Source of the DNA: Aulostomus chinensis
Lineage: Eukaryota; Chordata; Actinopteri; Syngnathiformes; Aulostomidae
Assembly (NCBI GenBank): GCA_037954235.1
Contig: JBBMOA010000008.1
Location: 440,001 to 504,000, forward strand
DNA: 64,000 nucleotides
Reading direction: 5' to 3'
Made by a program: the position numbers and the translations under genes. The notes under the pieces are model-generated. The model was given only the letters and a program-made list of their open reading frames with translations. It ran no database searches and was not told where the DNA came from. Below, piece by piece: positions 1 through 12,240 of the stretch (the first letter of the stretch is position 1; each line of letters starts with the position of its first letter).

Positions 1-185
1 AGACCTGGAAGCAGAGCAGCCGTCTTACACACTTGTCTGGGCGTCCACTAGGGGGCAGTTACCCACCCACACCCCCATAGAGACTGTGTCTGTCCCCTGA
101 CCACGTCAGTTCATTCACTCCAGTTTTACTGTAGAGGACTCAATCAGAAAAACGCGATCCAAGTTAACTCAGCCACTAAATTAAC

Positions 186-1690
186 TCAACAGAATATCAG
201 AATTAGATGAGGACGATTGAATATCAGACCTCTGAGGCTGAAAACTGAACCAGTGAATGAAGTGATACCTGACAGTTGTGTTGACCTGCTGAGTCTCACT
301 GAAACCTGGCTGGTGACGATGAGGATGCTAGTCTGAATGAATCCACTCCTCCAGTCACAGGAACACTCACATTCCTCCAGGCTCTGGCCCAGGAGGTGGC
401 GCTGCTGCCATTGTTGACACCAGTTTAGTAATAAACCCCAAACCAGAAGAAGTTTCCGTTCATCTGAAAGCCTGATTCTCAGTTTGTCTCCTCCAGCCTG
501 GAAACTCTCCAGCCTCTGATTGATGATTGAGGACCGTCCTCCTGGTCCTGACTCTGGATTCTGATCTGAATTCTCAGAGTTTATCAATCAACTACTCTCC
601 ACTCAGGAAAACTGTAGTTTCCAGATGTTTGTCTGATCAGGCCACACCTGGATTTAAGGAAGTGGTTCCATTGGTGCTAAATTCAGTGTCATGTCCCACT
701 GTAACAGAGGGCGCTGTTGTCCACCTTAGTCCCTCCCAAACTGATCCTTTTATCATAGAGCAGCAGCACCTTAGCAACAACTCTGGACTCTACTGGCCCA
801 CTAAAGAAGAAAACTATGAATCCAAGGAAACAAGCACCTTGGTACGGTTCTGGAACCTGACAGCTTCAACAAGAAACCAGAAACTGGAGAGAAGATGGCG
901 CTGCTCCAAACTGGAGGAGTCACATGGAGTCTGGCAAGACGGCCTTAGAACCTAGAAGAAAGCCCTTGGTAGAACCAGAGCAGCCGACTACTCAGCACTA
1001 ACAGAGGAACACAAGAACAACCCAGGTTCCTCTTCGGTCCTGGAGCCAGACTGACAGAGAGCCACAGCTCTACTGAACCAAGTAGTCCTGTTTCCTGGGC
1101 AGCAAAGAGTTCATGGACTTCTTTAATGACAAAATTCTCCTGATTAGAGAGAAACTTCTTCTCCTGCTGCCATCAGCTGACAACATGGCCCTAGAACCCA
1201 GAACCTTAGAGGCAGCTGGAGGACCAGACACACACTTGGATAGTTTTTCTCCCATCAGCCTTCATGAGCTCAGTTCAATAATGTCCTCCTCTAATCCTCC
1301 ACCTGTCTCCTAGACCCCATCCCAACTAAGCTGCTCCAAGACTCTCTACCCTCGTTAGCCCCTCCCTCTTAGATATGATCAATGTGGCGCTGGTATCTGG
1401 TTCCGTCCCTCAGTCCTTTAAAGTAGCAGGAATTAAACCCTCCTCAAAAACAAGCCTGGATCCAGAAGTTCTACCAACTACAGACCAACATCACATCTTC
1501 CTTTTCTCTCCAAGGTTCTGGAGAAAGCAGTTGCTAAACAGCTCTGGGACTTCTCCACAGCAACAGCTGATTGGAGGATTCAGTCAGGTTCCAGGTTCAT
1601 CCTAGCACAGAAACAGAACTAGTCAGAGGTATCAGTGACCTCCTACTGGTACCAGATGAGGGACTGGTCTCTGTGCTGGTGTACCAATCC
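186..1690 (+). pseudogene. L2-like LINE remnant (endonuclease and RT N-terminal pieces)
   Basis: Degraded non-LTR retrotransposon. Around 290-420 the + strand reads like the end of an apurinic endonuclease domain (LTETWL followed by a stop-broken stretch). From about 1,101 to 1,690 it encodes the linker and first RT motifs in broken frames: a DPIPTKLLQDSLPSL-like stretch, then a region ending GGFSQVPGSS, which corresponds to the QSGFRPHHS region of L2 elements. Frameshifts and stops occur throughout, and no reading frame exceeds about 140 codons. The palm domain with the catalytic Asp pair is missing because BEL/Pao sequence takes over near 1,700. The L2-like assignment is by motif recognition only. 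Confidence 0.6.
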
Positions 1691-1734
1691 ACACTGATCG
1701 TCCTCCTGCATATACCAAGGACTGTATATCAGTG

Positions 1735-3684
1735 AATCTAACACACATTCCTACCTGTGACAGGGCATGGGACTGGAATCATCTCATCAAAATAGCAGAT
1801 GAAATCCCACCACAGCTGGAGTGTGAAATTGGTCTGTTAATTGGCTACAATTGCTCAAGAGCATTGGCACCATGGCAGGTAATTCTTGGAAGATATAGTG
1901 AACCATACGCAGTTCGGATGGACCTAGGGTGAAGCATATACACTGTTCAGCACCACAGACACTGAATCAGACACTTTCAGATTTTGTGTCTGCTTGAAAG
2001 AGCAGCCAGCAACACGGCATAGTATACTGTCCATGGTTGCCTCCCTTTATGACCCTCTGGGGCTTCTTGCTCCCTTCCTGCTCATGGGGAAAAGAGTGCC
2101 ATAGCAAAGGCTAGGATGATCCCCGTCCCAGTGAGGTACAACCAGGGTAGGAACGCTGGAAGAATGATCTTGCAAATCCAGAGAAAATCACCAAAGCACG
2201 CTGCTATGTGCCCCCTGGCTTTGGACACATCTTGACGACGCAAGCACATGTGGTTATAGCCAGTGTTCACATTTGAGATCTGTGAATGAAGATGGAACTG
2301 TTCATTGTGCTCTGGTAAGGCCAGAGTAGCTCCAATTCAGGTCACAACAGTCCCCAGGCTAGAGTTGGCAGCTGCTGTTGTGTCAGTCACAGCAAGCAAG
2401 ACTCTGAAGGAGGAGCTTGGATTGACAGATGTTGTTGAGTATTTCAGGACTGGGTCAAAGGTGGTCTTGGGATACATCAACAATGAGGCACATTGTTTTC
2501 ACACCTTTGTGTCAAATTGGATACAGAAAATACATCTCAGCTCATCTCCTCAGCAATGGAGATACGTCTCAACCAACGTAACCCTGCGGACCTGCTCATA
2601 GAGATTTAAGTGCAAGTGAGATCCTCACATCAAGTTGGTTCACAGAACCTCAGTTCTTATGGAAGAAGGAGATACCCCCTGCTGCAGATGGGATAACTGA
2701 AATACAGACTGGAGATCCTGAGTCAAAAGAATACAGACAGCAGAGCAATGGAGTCTTGTCAAGGTTTTCTTCATGGTCGAAAACAGCTCAAGCTGTTGCT
2801 CGTCTCATTCATTGGGTTGGAAGAGATATGTCAGCAAACCACAGCACTGTACAGAAAAGAGGAGATGCATGCTGCATCATCATAAAGGAGAGGTAAAGCT
2901 GTTCAGTGAAGGTCCTCAACTTCCTTCTAAGAGTAAACTGTATCACTTGGATGCCTTTCTTGATCAAGATGGACTCCTCAAGGTGGGAGGAAGACTGAAA
3001 AATGCATCTCTCTCTACCTTACTGAAGCATCCAGTGGCAATACCAAAGGGTCATCCCATTACCAAAACAATAATTGCTCATTGTCATCAAAAGGTTCAAC
3101 ATCAATGAAAAGTCCTGACTATAAATGAGATCCAATCAAATGGATTCCAGGAGTCAACAGAGATGTGACGTCACGTCTGCGTCAGTGTTACATGTCGCAA
3201 ACTCAGAAGGTTCTCAGAAGAGCAGAGGATGGCAGATCAGCCGTCTGCACATGTAGATCCATCGCCACCATTCACCTATTGTGGAATGGATTGTTTGGGT
3301 CCATTCCTAGCTAAGCAAGGATGCAAAGTACGAAAGAGATATGGCCTGCTTTTCACCTGCCTTTGCTGTTGAGCTATCCACATTGAAATGTTGGATGATA
3401 TGTCAACAGATGCCTTCATAAATGGACTTCAGCACTATAAGAGGAGCAGTACGTGACATAAGATGTGACCAAGGATCTAACTTCATTGGAGCCAAAAACG
3501 AGCTAAATGAAGCCCTTAAGCAAGTGGATGCTACTCGTCTGACTATGTTTTTGGCTGAGAAACAGTGTGATTTCAGCATGAATGCTCCACATGTAAGCCA
3601 TGCTGCAGGTGCATGGGAGGGTGCATGGAACAGTGAGGAATGTTCTACGTTCCACTCTCTCCCCCTCGTCAGGCAGGCTGAACA
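1735..3684 (+). pseudogene. BEL/Pao retrotransposon pol remnant (RNase H and integrase)
   Basis: Recognisable blocks of a BEL/Pao polyprotein run in order: a protease/RT-linker segment (LLIGYNCSRALAPWQVILG near 1,830), a YDPLG-LAP block near 2,049, an RNase H-like block (VPRLELAAAVVSVTASKTL, 2,350-2,600), the LKVGGRL and HPITKTIIAHCHQK zinc-region block (2,900-3,110), and an integrase core with a C-G-x-D-C-x-GPF motif near 3,280 and RCDQGSNFIGA near 3,460. Most of the RT domain is absent. Several frameshifts and stops separate the blocks, so nothing here is functional. The 3' limit is the VRNVLRSTLS block near 3,660, where L2 sequence begins. Confidence 0.8.
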
Positions 3685-4475
3685 GACCCCACAGCTTCTG
3701 GTTCAGGCTCTTGTCATCTCACGCATTGACTACTGCAACTCTCTTCTGGCAGGCCTCCCTGCAGGCTCATTCAAGCCAATGCAGATGATCCAGAATGCAG
3801 CAGCACGTCTGGTCTTCAACGAGCCCAAAAGGAAACATGTCACCCCGCTGCTGGTTTCTCTTCACTGGCTTCCAGTGGCAGCCAGGATCAAATTCAAGGC
3901 ACTTCTCTTGGCTCACAAAACAATCACAAGAACGGCTCCAGCCTACCTGGGATCCCTGATCCAGGTCTACTCTCCTTCTCGCCCACTACGCTCTGCATGC
4001 CAAAGACGCCTGGTGCTTCCAGCCCAGCGCTGCTCCAAATCTCTAGCCAGACTCTTCTCTTCTGTTGTTCCCAAATGGTGGAACGAACTACCGAACTCTG
4101 TGCGTTCTGCTGAGTCCCTTTCTACTTTTAAGAGACAACTGAAGACTCAATTGTTCAGAGAGCACCGAGGCACTGAACCTGACTCTGCTCCTCTTTGTCC
4201 TGTGGTAGAATCAGTCAGAGGGTCCAAGACCCAGCACTTAGTGACTATGTAGCACTAACTGTGCTGTGTGATGTTGTATGTTTGTCAAAAAAAAAAGAGG
4301 GAGGGGGGGGCGACACTTCTTCTGCCACTAGATGGCAGTACCTGTGACCAAATCACAACTGAAGCACTTTTGCGCTACTATGGGTTTTTCCTTAAGTCTG
4401 AATTCTTGCTTGTGTTGTACGTCGCTTTGGACAAAAGCGTCTGCTAAATTAAACTGTAGAATTGTAGAATTGTTT
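3685..4475 (+). mobile_element. L2 LINE 3' end: RT C-terminus, 3' UTR and terminal tail
   Basis: The + strand encodes the C-terminal part of an L2-clade reverse transcriptase: SRIDYCNSLLAGLP, then QNAAARLVF, LHWLPV and WNELPNSVRSAESL, ending at a stop at 4,252. The 3' UTR contains an A-run, a G-run and the fish-typical tail TACGTCGCTTTGGACAAAAG with CTGCTAAA and TGTAGAATTG repeats, ending near 4,472. The 5' part is missing, as expected for a 5'-truncated insertion, here joined to the BEL/Pao remnant. Related tails occur at 18,186-18,270 and, inverted, at 56,308-56,462. Confidence 0.85.
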
Positions 4476-5474
4476 ATCTGCACTGCAGTGAGGCTGGTGG
4501 CGCCTCTGAGGCCAGAGTCCCCAGAGTCATAGTAACCCTCAGGAGCCCTTCGGGTTCTCATCCTCTCTGATGACCCGTCCTTAGCAAGGACATTTTGTCT
4601 GCCTGGTTTCCTGTTTTGTTCTTTGTTGTGTGCGAACTTTTCTTTTGCCCTCTGTTCACTCCCCTGCCCCGACGGCGTTGAGGAGTTATCGGCTTCACCT
4701 GCATCCCTCGTCACTGCAAGCCTTTTTAAGCCCTGCGGTGACACTCCTCGACGCCAGGGTATACGTTTTACCCACGCGGTACCTACTTGGCTCCCACGGC
4801 GTGTTACGATAGTATTCAAAGATCTCCGAACTAACATCAGTGGCTTTTGTGTAACCCTAGTCTCTCTGTTCTTGTTTTTCCAGTGGCCCCCTGAGCCCTC
4901 ACCGCCCTGCATGTCCTTGTCCTCCTGTGTTGCTTTTTTCGTTGGAACCCCTTTTTGAATTCACATCTCACTTTGTAAATATAACCTTTGTTACCCCAAC
5001 TGTTTCCGCTCCTGGGTCCGTCTACTCTGCACGTCACACCTGGGACCTGCCTGGTCCTCCCGAAGTGTGTCTGCCGAGTCACTGCTGATATACAACATAA
5101 TGACTCAGCTGTGGGTACCACATGTTGGTGTGGGCATGACCAAGGCCGCCACATCCGTCGCTACCTTTCCTTCTGAACCTTTTAATCTGGTATTGGTCCA
5201 TCTAACATACCGCTGTTGTACAAGGAACGTGAGGTTGAGAGCAGAAAAAAGGGTTCTTCATTCATTCAGGTGTCATTCTTGCTTTGAGTTATAAATCAAA
5301 CATCCTTACTTGAATTTATCTGTCAGGATGATTTTTGTTTTCTGTCTGAGTCGACAGTCTTTGTCTTCCAGGCAAATCTGCCCGGTGATATCTAACCACT
5401 GACACTACACACTCTCCACAAAACAGCAGCTGAATAGAGACGAATCAATGAAGCTGATGTTGTTGCTGCTCATC
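4476..5474. other. Unassigned non-coding stretch
   Basis: No credible gene. The stretch 4,500-5,060 is pyrimidine-rich on the + strand, has several CCTG and CTGTT runs, and resembles the R-U5 part of fish gypsy LTRs. I cannot find TG...CA ends with a matching target duplication, so I do not call an LTR. The short open frames here lack any recognisable motif. Confidence 0.3.
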
Positions 5475-5706
5475 ATAACATGAACCTGTGCTATTAAAGT
5501 CCCATTGACGGTATTCACAGCCCCCCCACTCATCATTGTTTTTTCCCATTCATTTCTCTCTTGTGTCAAAACAAAGACTACAAGAGAAAATTTGATAATC
5601 TCCCACAATCACTCACTCACAAAGAAGTGGAGTTTTTGATTCACCCCCTGAAAAATCTATTTCTTTATTTCTTTCAACAATGAGTAAATATTTACTAAAC
5701 TTTTCA
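5475..5706 (+). repeat. 232-bp direct repeat, copy A
   Basis: From ATAACATGAACCTGTGCT to CTAAACTTTTCA this segment matches 13,372-13,602 almost base for base, apart from a few substitutions and indels around the C-run. It has no open reading frame and no TG...CA ends. The pair brackets 7.7 kb that contains a LINE and two gypsy fragments. It could be a dispersed repeat that landed twice, or a duplication of one locus. Confidence 0.85.
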
Positions 5707-6087
5707 AAGGGATTTTTCCCAACAACAATAAAAACTGCTTTCCCAGCATCTGCTGGATCAATTCCTCTAATTTGAATGAATTTTTATTGTGATAGCGCTT
5801 GTTGTCATTGATACGTGTTTGTTGCCTCCAACAATAGTTCCCATTAATTGGACCTAGTCTGTCATTCCCATCGGTACTACAGTGTTATTTGTTCTGCTGA
5901 ATGGACGACACCATGATTCAGGGTTATTAGTGTTTATGGAGGGTGAACAAAAGTTCGTCGTAGAAGAATAAAGCAGTTCCATGTTTTGTCATTTCTTGTG
6001 TTGCTGTGTCCACTTCTCTCAGAGGAGGACAGTCCCTCCTCACTGACAGGTGCATGCGTGTGTGCGTTTGTATGTACATGCCCGCGC

Positions 6088-6145
<58 letters not shown>

Positions 6146-6690
6146 TACAGAGAGAGAGGACATAATTCCATCTGAGATTGGTTGTTCAACTCTATAGACT
6201 CAATCAATCAATGACATCAAGCTTTTTGAAACTGATTGGAATTTTGAGGAGGAAAAACAAGGTCACCCACTGGCATCTCTCCCATCTGGAGCTCCACTCC
6301 ATGTCAGAGTAAGAAGTTCATCCTGCCTGCATGACACTGAAATCAGCAGATCAAGTCAGGAATCTTGGTGCAGTGATGGACTTGAATCTTCTTGTCTTTG
6401 GTACGGTCTGACATGGCCTACCTCAGGTCAGGTGATCCGGGACAGGGTTCCTCGGCCTGCCTCCGCCTACAGGACACAGATTCTTGAGTTGGTTCTGTTC
6501 AGAACCCTTTAAACCTTGATGTCATCTAACACATTTGCACCAGAACTATTGGATGTCCATTGGAACCAATGTTCTCCAAAAACTTGATTTTGGTTCCAGC
6601 AAAGGACCAACTTCTGGACAAAATGCTTTGAATGTTTTCTGGATTAACCAGGCTGGTCCTTTAGGTGCCTGGGCTGAGTGTTTCTGACAT
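5707..6690. other. Unassigned DNA with a GT microsatellite and a short LINE trace
   Basis: Contains a (GT)n tract at about 6,089-6,134 followed by a short GA tract. At about 6,339-6,401 the + strand reads ADQVRNLGAVMDLNLL, which resembles the VxNLGVxxDSxL motif downstream of the RT domain in L2/CR1 LINEs, so a short LINE trace is likely. Nothing else is recognisable. Confidence 0.4.
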
Positions 6691-6727
6691 CTTCTTCTTC
6701 TTCTTCTTCTTCTTCTTCTTCTTCTTC
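6691..6727 (+). repeat. (TTC)n microsatellite
   Basis: About twelve TTC units in tandem just upstream of the LINE ORF1 remnant. They give poly-Phe, poly-Ser or poly-Glu/Arg frames on the two strands, which explains several spurious open frames here. Confidence 0.95.
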
Positions 6728-6935
6728 CTGTGTGAGAGGAGTGAGAGTGGAGGAGCAGAGCGGGAGAGAGAGTTTTGGCTTCTTTTCCCTTTTTTCTATC
6801 TTTTTCCTCTTTATTCTTTTGGTGGTGGTTTTGTGGTGTTGGTGGTTGCACTGGTTTAGTTTGGAGTAAATTTTGTCCTTGTGTTGGTGTGTTTGTCCCC
6901 GCCGGCCTGTGGCTGGGCACTGGTGAGGAGCCGTC

Positions 6936-7972
6936 ATGGTGACTGACAGCTTGTCAAAGAGGTCACGGCGTCAAGGTGGGCGCCGGCTCCGTGTACTACA
7001 TGGAGGAGGTGGCGTTGGCTGTGGGGGAGCTGGTCGGGCACAACGCCGTAAAGTCCGCCGCCCGGATGAACAAGGCGGTGGTACTTTTTTTGGAGAAGGT
7101 GGAGCAGGCGAACAGGTTAGTAGAAACGGGGATCATGGTGAACGGGCTGTTCGAACCGATGCTGCCGCTGACGCAGCCCGCGACCCGGATCACCCTGTCC
7201 AACCGCCGTTCATCAGTGATAGTTTTCTCATCAATGAGCTGTCCCGCCATGGGAAGGTGGTGTCTCCCATGAGGAAGGTGCTTTCTGGGTGTAAGTCACC
7301 GTTGTTGAAACAGTCGTGTCTCATCGCAGACAAGTGTTCATGATATTAAACAACAGAACAGAGGAGTTTAACTATCGCTTCATGGTGCAGGTGGACGGCT
7401 TCGACTACCCACTGTTCACCACCTCCTCCCTGTTAAAATGCTTCGGCTGCAGGGAGGAGGGACACCTTGTCCGGGCTTGTCTGAATCGGGCAGCTTTGGC
7501 CGAGGCAGGACCTGCCCCGCAGGGATTGGAGCTGGGGGCGGCGGCCGCGGTGGCCGTGGCAGCCGCTGACAAACCTGTACCTGCGGCACGGCGTCGGGCT
7601 CCAGCCGCGGCACAGCGGAACGGAGCGGAAGGAGAGAGGCAGGTGGAGCGGGGCGGGCACAGGGAGGTGAGTGAGGAGGGGGTGAGTGAGACCGGGAAGA
7701 TAGGCGACACAGGTGAGGTGGTGGGGGAGACAGGTGAGGTAGTGGAGATGTTAGGTGAAAGGGAGAGCAATGAGGTAGATGAGGTAGTGGAGGAGACAGA
7801 TGAGGTGGTGGAAGAGACAGGTGAGGCAGGTGAGATGGTGAGTGAGACAGGTAAAGTTGGTGAAACAGGTGAGATGGCGGATAAACAGTGTGAGTTGAGA
7901 GTTGCTGATGTGAACCCCAGCGTGGTGTTTACATCGCCGAATAACGCAAGGAGGACAACATCCTATTTCTAA
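6936..7972 (+). pseudogene. LINE ORF1 (gag-like, CCHC knuckle), Tx1/L1-type, frameshifted
   Basis: A chain of three overlapping open frames (6,976-7,170; 7,180-7,343; 7,316-7,972) reads like the ORF1 of a Tx1/L1-type LINE: a nucleic-acid-binding N-terminal region, a VPPFISDSFLINELSRHGKV-like segment, then one CCHC zinc knuckle (CFGCREEGHLVRAC, about 7,438-7,480). The C-terminus is low-complexity: alanine-rich, then acidic repeats rich in GETGEV/EVVEET encoded by a degenerate GTGAGACAG-type repeat. At least two frameshifts are needed to pass from start to end, so it is a pseudogene. The last codons may already belong to the neighbouring gypsy LTR. ORF2 is not next to it; a matching C-terminal ORF2 piece lies at 12,241-13,220. 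Confidence 0.7.
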
Positions 7973-8129
7973 TGTGCCGTTTATTGAACACTCACACATA
8001 CATGTCTCGTACAGACTGCTAGGCTGACTGACAGGAGTATCTCGCGCTGCGTGCATCATGGAACTCCGGACTGTGTCACACATGCGCAGTAGGTAATATT
8101 ATACACTTGAACATTTACTCTACATGACA
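7950..8129 (-). mobile_element. 3' LTR fragment of the Mag-like gypsy element
   Basis: On the minus strand the sequence starts TGTCATGTAGAG directly after a purine tract (AAAGGGGGGG type, + strand 8,130-8,143). It contains an AATAAA signal followed by CGGCACATT, as an LTR with its polypurine tract should. The distal end runs into LINE ORF1 without a clear CA end, so the LTR is probably truncated. The left limit is approximate. Confidence 0.65.
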
Positions 8130-9522
8130 CCCCCCCCTTTCAAGTATAGCAGGCATACACTATACAAACATTAACTGTTGGCACAACTTTAAACTATATG
8201 CTTACTCATGTAGACCCACTTTATCTCAGTTTTTACATATCAAACAAAACCTTCCATGTACCCAAAAAAAAAATTCTTTGTTTGTTTTTAGTTTTTTTTA
8301 CAACAGTAATTAAGGGTGTGTGTAGACTACCACGGACCCTTGAGATGAGAAGGGATTTATTCTGCCCTTTTGTTCATCATCTCAACTAACTAGCATATCT
8401 GGGGTTTGGCTTAATAGTCCGACCAAACCTGGTGACGACTGGGTTGGGTGTTCAGGGGAGCCAGGGGCGTCAGCAGGAACATTGGCGGTGGTTAAGTCCC
8501 GCTCTGCTGGCTCACACTGTCCATCTCGATCCGTCGGCTGAGGAACATCCATCTTTCGCGGTGATGACAGCTCCTGGTTGACGAGCCGGATGTTGCGCCG
8601 GTTCCGTTGCGGTGTGTCGCCTCACTCCGTCTCCAGTGTAAAGGAACGTGGCGCAGCCTCCTGGTGCTGCACAGTCGCTGGTGTTGTCCAAGCCTTTTCT
8701 CCGTCAATCTTCAATCTGACTTTGTCACCAATGGAGAGTGATGGTAGAGGCTTGGCGGAGTACCTGCGGTTGTCGTACTTCTCATAGGACTGTTTTGCTT
8801 TCACATCGTTTCTCTTCAAAGTTTCTAGATTAGGCCACATTGGCCGCAGGCTATCTTTGAGTACAGGGAGTGTCATACAGATTTGTTGACCCATTAGCAA
8901 CACGGCGGGACTTTGCCTAGTTGGCTCTGTTGGTGTTGAGCGGTAGCTCAGAAGAGCTAGGTGAGGGTTGTCTTGCTTGAGAATCCACTTTGCCGTCTTC
9001 ACAGCTTGTTCGGCCATGCTGTTGGATTGTGGGAAATGAGGGCTCAAAGTCATGTGCCGGAAGTTGTACTCAGCTGTAAAGTTTCTGAACTGTTCGGCTG
9101 AGAACTGAGGGCCGTTATCTGTCATGAGCTCCTCTGGAATCCCGTAGCGTGTGAAGATGCTTTTCAACTTCTGTATGACGGTTTCTGAATTGTCTTTGGT
9201 AAGTCTAGGATCTCGAGCCATCTGGAGAAGTAGTCTATCACGATTAAGTAGTGATGACCTTTGAACTCACACAGGTCAGCTGCAAGCTTTTGCCATGGTA
9301 GATCTGGCAATGGTGTGGAGATCAACAGTTCTCTGTTCTGGCTCGATCTGTAGATGTTGCAATGTTTACATGACGTCACAAGCTTTTTCACGTCACTGGC
9401 GATGCCCGGCCATCACACTGCGCCATTGTACCGTTCTCGGCATTTGGTAAGGCCTTGGTGGCCCTCGTGAATCTTTTGCAACATGTAGTCTCTCATACTG
9501 CTAGGAATCACAATAGGAATCA
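8130..9522 (-). pseudogene. Mag-like Ty3/gypsy integrase region
   Basis: The minus strand encodes an integrase in two frames with a frameshift near 9,190: a zinc-binding C-x2-C stretch (TSCKHC), an LPWQKLAADLCEFKG-type first Asp block, then GIPEELMTDNGPQFS carrying the second Asp, and a C-terminal stretch with SIGDKVRLK. The order and wording match Mag-lineage Ty3/gypsy integrases. RT, RNase H, protease and gag are absent because the chromodomain gypsy fragment begins near 9,523. The stretch 8,144-8,620 between integrase and polypurine tract has no recognisable domain. Confidence 0.75.
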
Positions 9523-9896
9523 GGCGTCACAGGCAGTCAGGGCAAAGGTATCCAAGGCAATTTCCAGAGGGCAGGTCAAAAAATGGCAGAAGTTAGGACA
9601 TGGAGATAAAGTAACAGTCTCAAAAACTAACAATGCTGAATTTGTCAGGGAAAATACTGGCACGATCTGGCAAGGATTAAACAGAGCCCTGGGCTTAAAT
9701 ACCCACAAGAAATAATTATTAAAGCAAAACAGGTGTGCTTTCAAAAATGGCGGGAAACTGAACAAAGGACTGGGTGGTGCATAGCCACAACACAGCAGCA
9801 CATGTGGGCCTGAACACATGATGCAGAATCAAAACAAAAGCACATCTTGCAGGGAACTTAGAACAAAGCACAACAGAACACTAACATTACCCCCCT
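9523..9896 (-). mobile_element. 3' LTR (partial) of the chromodomain gypsy element
   Basis: On the minus strand TGTTAGTGTTCTG starts three bases after a polypurine tract (CTTTGAAGGGGGG; + strand about 9,900-9,912). The distal end grades into Mag sequence without a clear CA end, so the limit at 9,523 is approximate. Confidence 0.5.
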
Positions 9897-12240
9897 TCAA
9901 AGGGACGCCTCCTGGCGTCTAAATGGGGTGAGCCTTAAGAAAGTTCCTAACAAGGCTATGATCCATAATGTTCCGGCAAGGAATCCAGCATCTCTCTTCT
10001 GGACCATAGCCCTCCCAGTCAACTAGGAACTGGAGGCCGCGGCGACGGCAGCAAACATCCAGGATCTGGCGAAACCGTAGAAGTATCAGAGCCGTCAATG
10101 ACACGTGGTGGAGGTGGGGGTTTAGGGGCAGGGCAGAGCTGGTTGCAGACGACAGGCTTGATCCTGGAAACATGAAATGTTGGGTGGATACGGCGGAGGG
10201 AGGGGGGGGGGAGCTTGAGACGAACAGCAGAGGGACCAATGATCCTCTGAATGGGAAAGGGCCAATGAACCTGAGGGCAAGTTTCCGAGACTCTACCTTG
10301 AGCGCAATGTCCCGGGCAGAAAGCCAGACCCGCTGACCCTCACGATAAACAGGAGCCCTTGAGCGGTGACGGTCAGCTTGCTGCCTCATCCTAGAGGATG
10401 ACCGCCTCAGAGCCAATCGGGTCCTCCTCCATGTCTGGCGGCAACGGCGGATGAAGGCCCTGGCAGAGGGTACTCCGACTTCTACCTCCTGATCCGGAAA
10501 CAAGGGGGGCTGGTAACCGAGACAACACTCAAAGGAAGAGAAGCCTGTGGAGGCAGATGGGAGAGAGTTAATGGAATACTCCACCCAGGGGAGGTAACGG
10601 CTCCATGAGGACTGTTTCTCAGATGTCGCAGGGTTGCCTCCAGGTGTTGGTTGGCCCTCTCCGTTTGACCGTTACTCTGGGGATGGAAGCCTGCGGACAG
10701 ACTGAAAGAGGCACCAATGAGTGAGCAGAAAGCCTTCCAGAAGCTAGAGGTGAATTGTGGGCCACAGTCAGAAACAATATCCAGTGGCAAACCATGGTAC
10801 TTGAAGACATGTTCAAAGATAAGGGTGGCTTATGTAGTGGGAGCTTAGGTAGTGGGATGAGGTGGACAGATTTAGAGAAGCGGTCCACCACTGTGAGGAT
10901 GGTGCTGTTACCGTCTGAGATGGGAAGGCCAGTGACAAAGTCCAGTGCAATGTGGGACCAGGGCCTCCTGGGGATGGGGAGAGGTTGCAGAAGTCCGGCT
11001 GGAGGTTGAGTAGAAGTCTTATTCCGAGCGCAAACGGAGCAGGCAGAGACGAAAGCATGGGCATCCTTCAACATTGTAGGCCACCAGAACCTCCTCCTGA
11101 TGAAGGCGAGGGTCCGCCGAGCTCCAGGATGGCAAGAGAGACGGGAGGAATGCCCCCACTGCAGGACCTGGGAATGGAGGCATTGAGGGAAAAACAAATG
11201 GTTAGCAGGACATTGCCTGTGCATGACACTGTTGGCTTGGGCGGCGCGAGCCTTGGCCTCAATATCCCACTGCAATGCCCCGACAAAACAGTGGTCTGGG
11301 AGGACATTACTGGGTTCCTTGGAGACATCAGATGAAGGAAAATTGCGTAACAGAGCATCTGGTTTACCATTCTTGGAGCCAGGGTGGAAGAACAGGGTGA
11401 AGTTGAACCGAGAGAAGAGAGACCAGCAGGCTTGGCGAGAGTTGAGGCGTTTAGCAGAACGAATGTACTCAAGATTCTTGTGGTCGGTCCACACCAAGAA
11501 CGGCAAAGCAGATCCCTCAAGCCAGTATAGCCATTCCTCCAGAGCCAGTTTGACTGCCAGCTATTCACGATCGCCAATGTCGTAATTGCGCTCTGATGGG
11601 TAGAGACGGCGAGAAAAAAAAAAGCACAAGGGTATACCTTTCCATCCTTAGCTGACTCCTGGGACAGGACGGCTCCAATGCCCACATTGTCCACTTCCAC
11701 AATGAACTGCCGGCCGGGGTCAGGTTGTTCAAGAATGGGGGCTGAGGTGAACCTTCTTTTAAGGTCGTGGAAGGCCTTGGAAGCTGCAGGACACCAGGAA
11801 AACTTAAGGGTAGAGGTAAGGGCAGTGAGTGGGGCGGCCAGTGTACTATAGTTCCTTATGAACCGTCGATAAAAATTAGCAAACCCCAGGAACCGCTGCA
11901 GCTCTCGACGGTCAGTGGGTTGAGGCCACTCCAAAATGGCCTTGACCTTAGCCTGATCCATCTCCATCTTTCCAGCAGACACAACACAACCTAGGAATGA
12001 GACTGTTGGGCAGTGGAACTCACTTTTCAGCTTTAACATAGAGATGGTTCTCTAGGAGTCGCTGGAGAACCTGGCGGACGTGACAGACATGATCTGAAGG
12101 GTTACGGGAGAAAATTAAAATGCCATCTAAATAAACAAATACAAACTTGTTTATCATATCCCTCAGGACATCATTCACCAGGGCTTGAAAAACTGCTGGA
12201 GCATTGGTCAGACCAAAGGATGCAGCTGGACGGGCGCTGA
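9897..12240 (-). pseudogene. Chromodomain Ty3/gypsy pol remnant (RT, RNase H, integrase, chromodomain)
   Basis: Read on the minus strand from 12,240 down: RT motifs (ASFGLTNAPAVFQALVNDVL, then a FVYLDG-ILIFS box), a connection block (FLGFANFYRRFIRNYS), RNase H traces, an integrase zinc region (SACSVCARNKT) with a HIALDFVTGLP first-Asp block, and a C-terminal chromodomain (LQFLVDWEGYGPEERCW). Frames change at least four times. The RT catalytic box reads YLDG (about 12,122-12,133) where YxDD is expected, so the second aspartate is lost. The element is truncated inside RT, where LINE sequence begins; gag and protease are missing. Confidence 0.8.

Noticed and set aside
527..955. 142-codon + strand frame as a gene
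   Set aside because: Lies within a degraded LINE and shows no domain.
4480..5300. A complete gypsy LTR
   Set aside because: Base composition is suggestive, but no TG...CA ends with a matching target duplication could be found.
6546..6937. Minus-strand frames with poly-Arg or poly-Glu
   Set aside because: Caused by the TTC microsatellite; no conserved motif on either side.
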